The notes under the pieces were generated by a model. That model had not been told where the DNA came from, did not search any database, and worked only from the letters and a program-made list of their open reading frames with translations. Positions 63,384 to 64,000 of a stretch of DNA of 64,000 bases are shown here, piece after piece. Source of the stretch: Palsa-892 sp035295845 (GTDB lineage: Bacteria; Pseudomonadota; Alphaproteobacteria; Rhizobiales; Xanthobacteraceae); assembly GCA_035295845.1 (NCBI GenBank), contig DATGIF010000017.1:1-64000 (forward strand), read 5' to 3'. The first letter of the stretch is position 1. The number at the start of each line of letters is the position of its first letter. The position numbers and the translations under genes are program-made.

Positions 63384-64000
63384 CGCTGCGGCAATTGCGG
63401 CAGTTCGGCCGCGGTCGGCGGCGGCGCTTCAGGCGGCCTCCGCTTCGGCATCGGCATGGGCGCGGTGGCAGGAACCGTGTTCAGGGAACCTCGTGCCGGA
63501 GCAGTCGCCGGCCGGCCTTCGAGTTTTCGCATCTCAGCATCAATCGTCTGCAAGGAAAGCGCTGCGACAACCGCGCTCGCATCGATGCTGCGCTTGGGAT
63601 CGGCGAGCGGCCCGCGCCAGCGGATTGTCGCGGCGGGCCGTGGCGCGCCGGCTTCGGAGGCGGCAGCCTCATAGACGACGGCGGCATCGAGTTCGAGTTT
63701 GGCGAGGTCGAGGCTCGCTCCCGATGTGACCTCGATCGGCCCAAGAACCGTGCGCGGCTTGCCCGTGCGGGCAACGCCGGAAGTCACGATGATCGGCGTT
63801 TCCAGCTTCGTGATACGCAAGGGCGCCTTCTGCAAGCCGAACGCAAGGAGCCCCGCGGCTTCTGTCTCCGTGAGCGGCGGCGCATTCGGGGCCGGAGCGA
63901 CCTTTAACAGCGCCTCGGGATCGAGCTTGTCGATCTCGAATCCTTCAAGCGCGAGGTTCCCCTGTCCCGTGACGCTTGCCGCGATTGCCGCGGGTGTGTC
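63380..64000 (-). CDS. AsmA family protein (C-terminal part, open at the window edge)
   Basis: The frame is open from the right edge and runs 206 codons to a stop at 63380. It contains TGQGNLALEGFEIDKLDPEA, then LLKVAPAPNAPP and TEAAGLLAFGLQKAPLRITK and TPIIVTSGVARTGKPRTVLG, the AsmA C-terminal repeat pattern. The Pro-rich tail ends PTAAELPQLPQR. AsmA proteins are periplasmic and affect outer-membrane lipids. Only about a fifth of the gene is present. Convergent with folA, overlapping by 4 bp. Confidence 0.8.
   Translation of the reverse strand, partial: DTPAAIAASVTGQGNLALEGFEIDKLDPEALLKVAPAPNAPPLTETEAAGLLAFGLQKAPLRITKLETPIIVTSGVARTGKPRTVLGPIEVTSGASLDLAKLELDAAVVYEAAASEAGAPRPAATIRWRGPLADPKRSIDASAVVAALSLQTIDAEMRKLEGRPATAPARGSLNTVPATAPMPMPKRRPPEAPPPTAAELPQLPQR

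Overview
The window is high-GC DNA from an alphaproteobacterium of the order Hyphomicrobiales (Rhizobiales). Three things point there. The tmRNA gene is circularly permuted and encodes the tag ANDNYAPVAQAA, which resembles tags of the Bradyrhizobium/Rhodopseudomonas group. Short palindromic repeats of the kind common in these genomes are scattered through it. Many genes belong to small alphaproteobacterial families (DUF4169 with a ribbon-helix-helix partner, DUF1134/EipA, DUF2865, SspB). The genus is inference; a Bradyrhizobium/Pseudolabrys-like organism would fit. No replication origin, prophage, transposase or CRISPR array is visible.

Layout. 0-1.5 kb: a Gly/His-rich exported protein and a sensorless HWE histidine kinase beside tRNA-Lys(CTT). 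1.6-8 kb: slipin, a DctPQM TRAP transporter divergent from the sulfite dehydrogenase pair sorAB, and a secreted four-repeat Kazal-like protein. 8-13 kb: leuA with a leucine-rich leader peptide, a lipoprotein, and an overlapping pdxY-Nudix-ppk2 operon. 13-20 kb: small membrane proteins, a NitT/SsuA-type ABC transporter, DedA, and an OpuC-type ABC system with fused permease and receptor. 20-25 kb: cupin, PEBP, two adjacent frameshifted genes, an SDR, an LprI-like protein and ilvC. 25-31 kb: LysE exporter, PAS-chemoreceptor, a CHAP/NlpC-like protein, phosphatidylserine decarboxylase, a Bug-type receptor and DUF2865.

31.4-36.3 kb is the accessory part. It has an AT-rich XRE-ImmA/PIN(DUF4411) pair, two truncated gene 3' ends butted together (ilvN and a probable hpf), a LuxR-type regulator, ilvN, and a GIY-YIG gene bracketed by identical 34-bp repeats. 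36.3-38.4 kb: ilvB behind a promoter, a 15-codon Leu/Ile/Val leader peptide and a clear intrinsic terminator (attenuator).

38.6-64 kb is mostly core: msrQ, miaA, serB, a Do-type protease, DUF2065, hflC-hflK, the DUF4169/RHH pair, fumC, two Spy/LTXXQ proteins, thyA, a TetR/DUF1330 pair, a TPP riboswitch leading an uncharacterised membrane protein and thiC, PEBP, DUF1134, pirin, a FUSC protein, gamma-glutamyltransferase, the two-piece tmRNA, sspB, folA and the start of an AsmA-family gene.

Functional links. ilvC, ilvN, ilvB and leuA cover most of branched-chain amino acid synthesis, and both leuA and ilvB carry leader peptides rich in the end products. tmRNA and its proteolytic adaptor SspB are neighbours. 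thyA and folA supply the thymidylate cycle. hflKC and the Do protease are membrane and periplasm quality-control factors. The parts most worth study are the XRE-ImmA/PIN module with its fragment junction, the repeat-bracketed GIY-YIG gene, and the riboswitch-controlled membrane protein before thiC.
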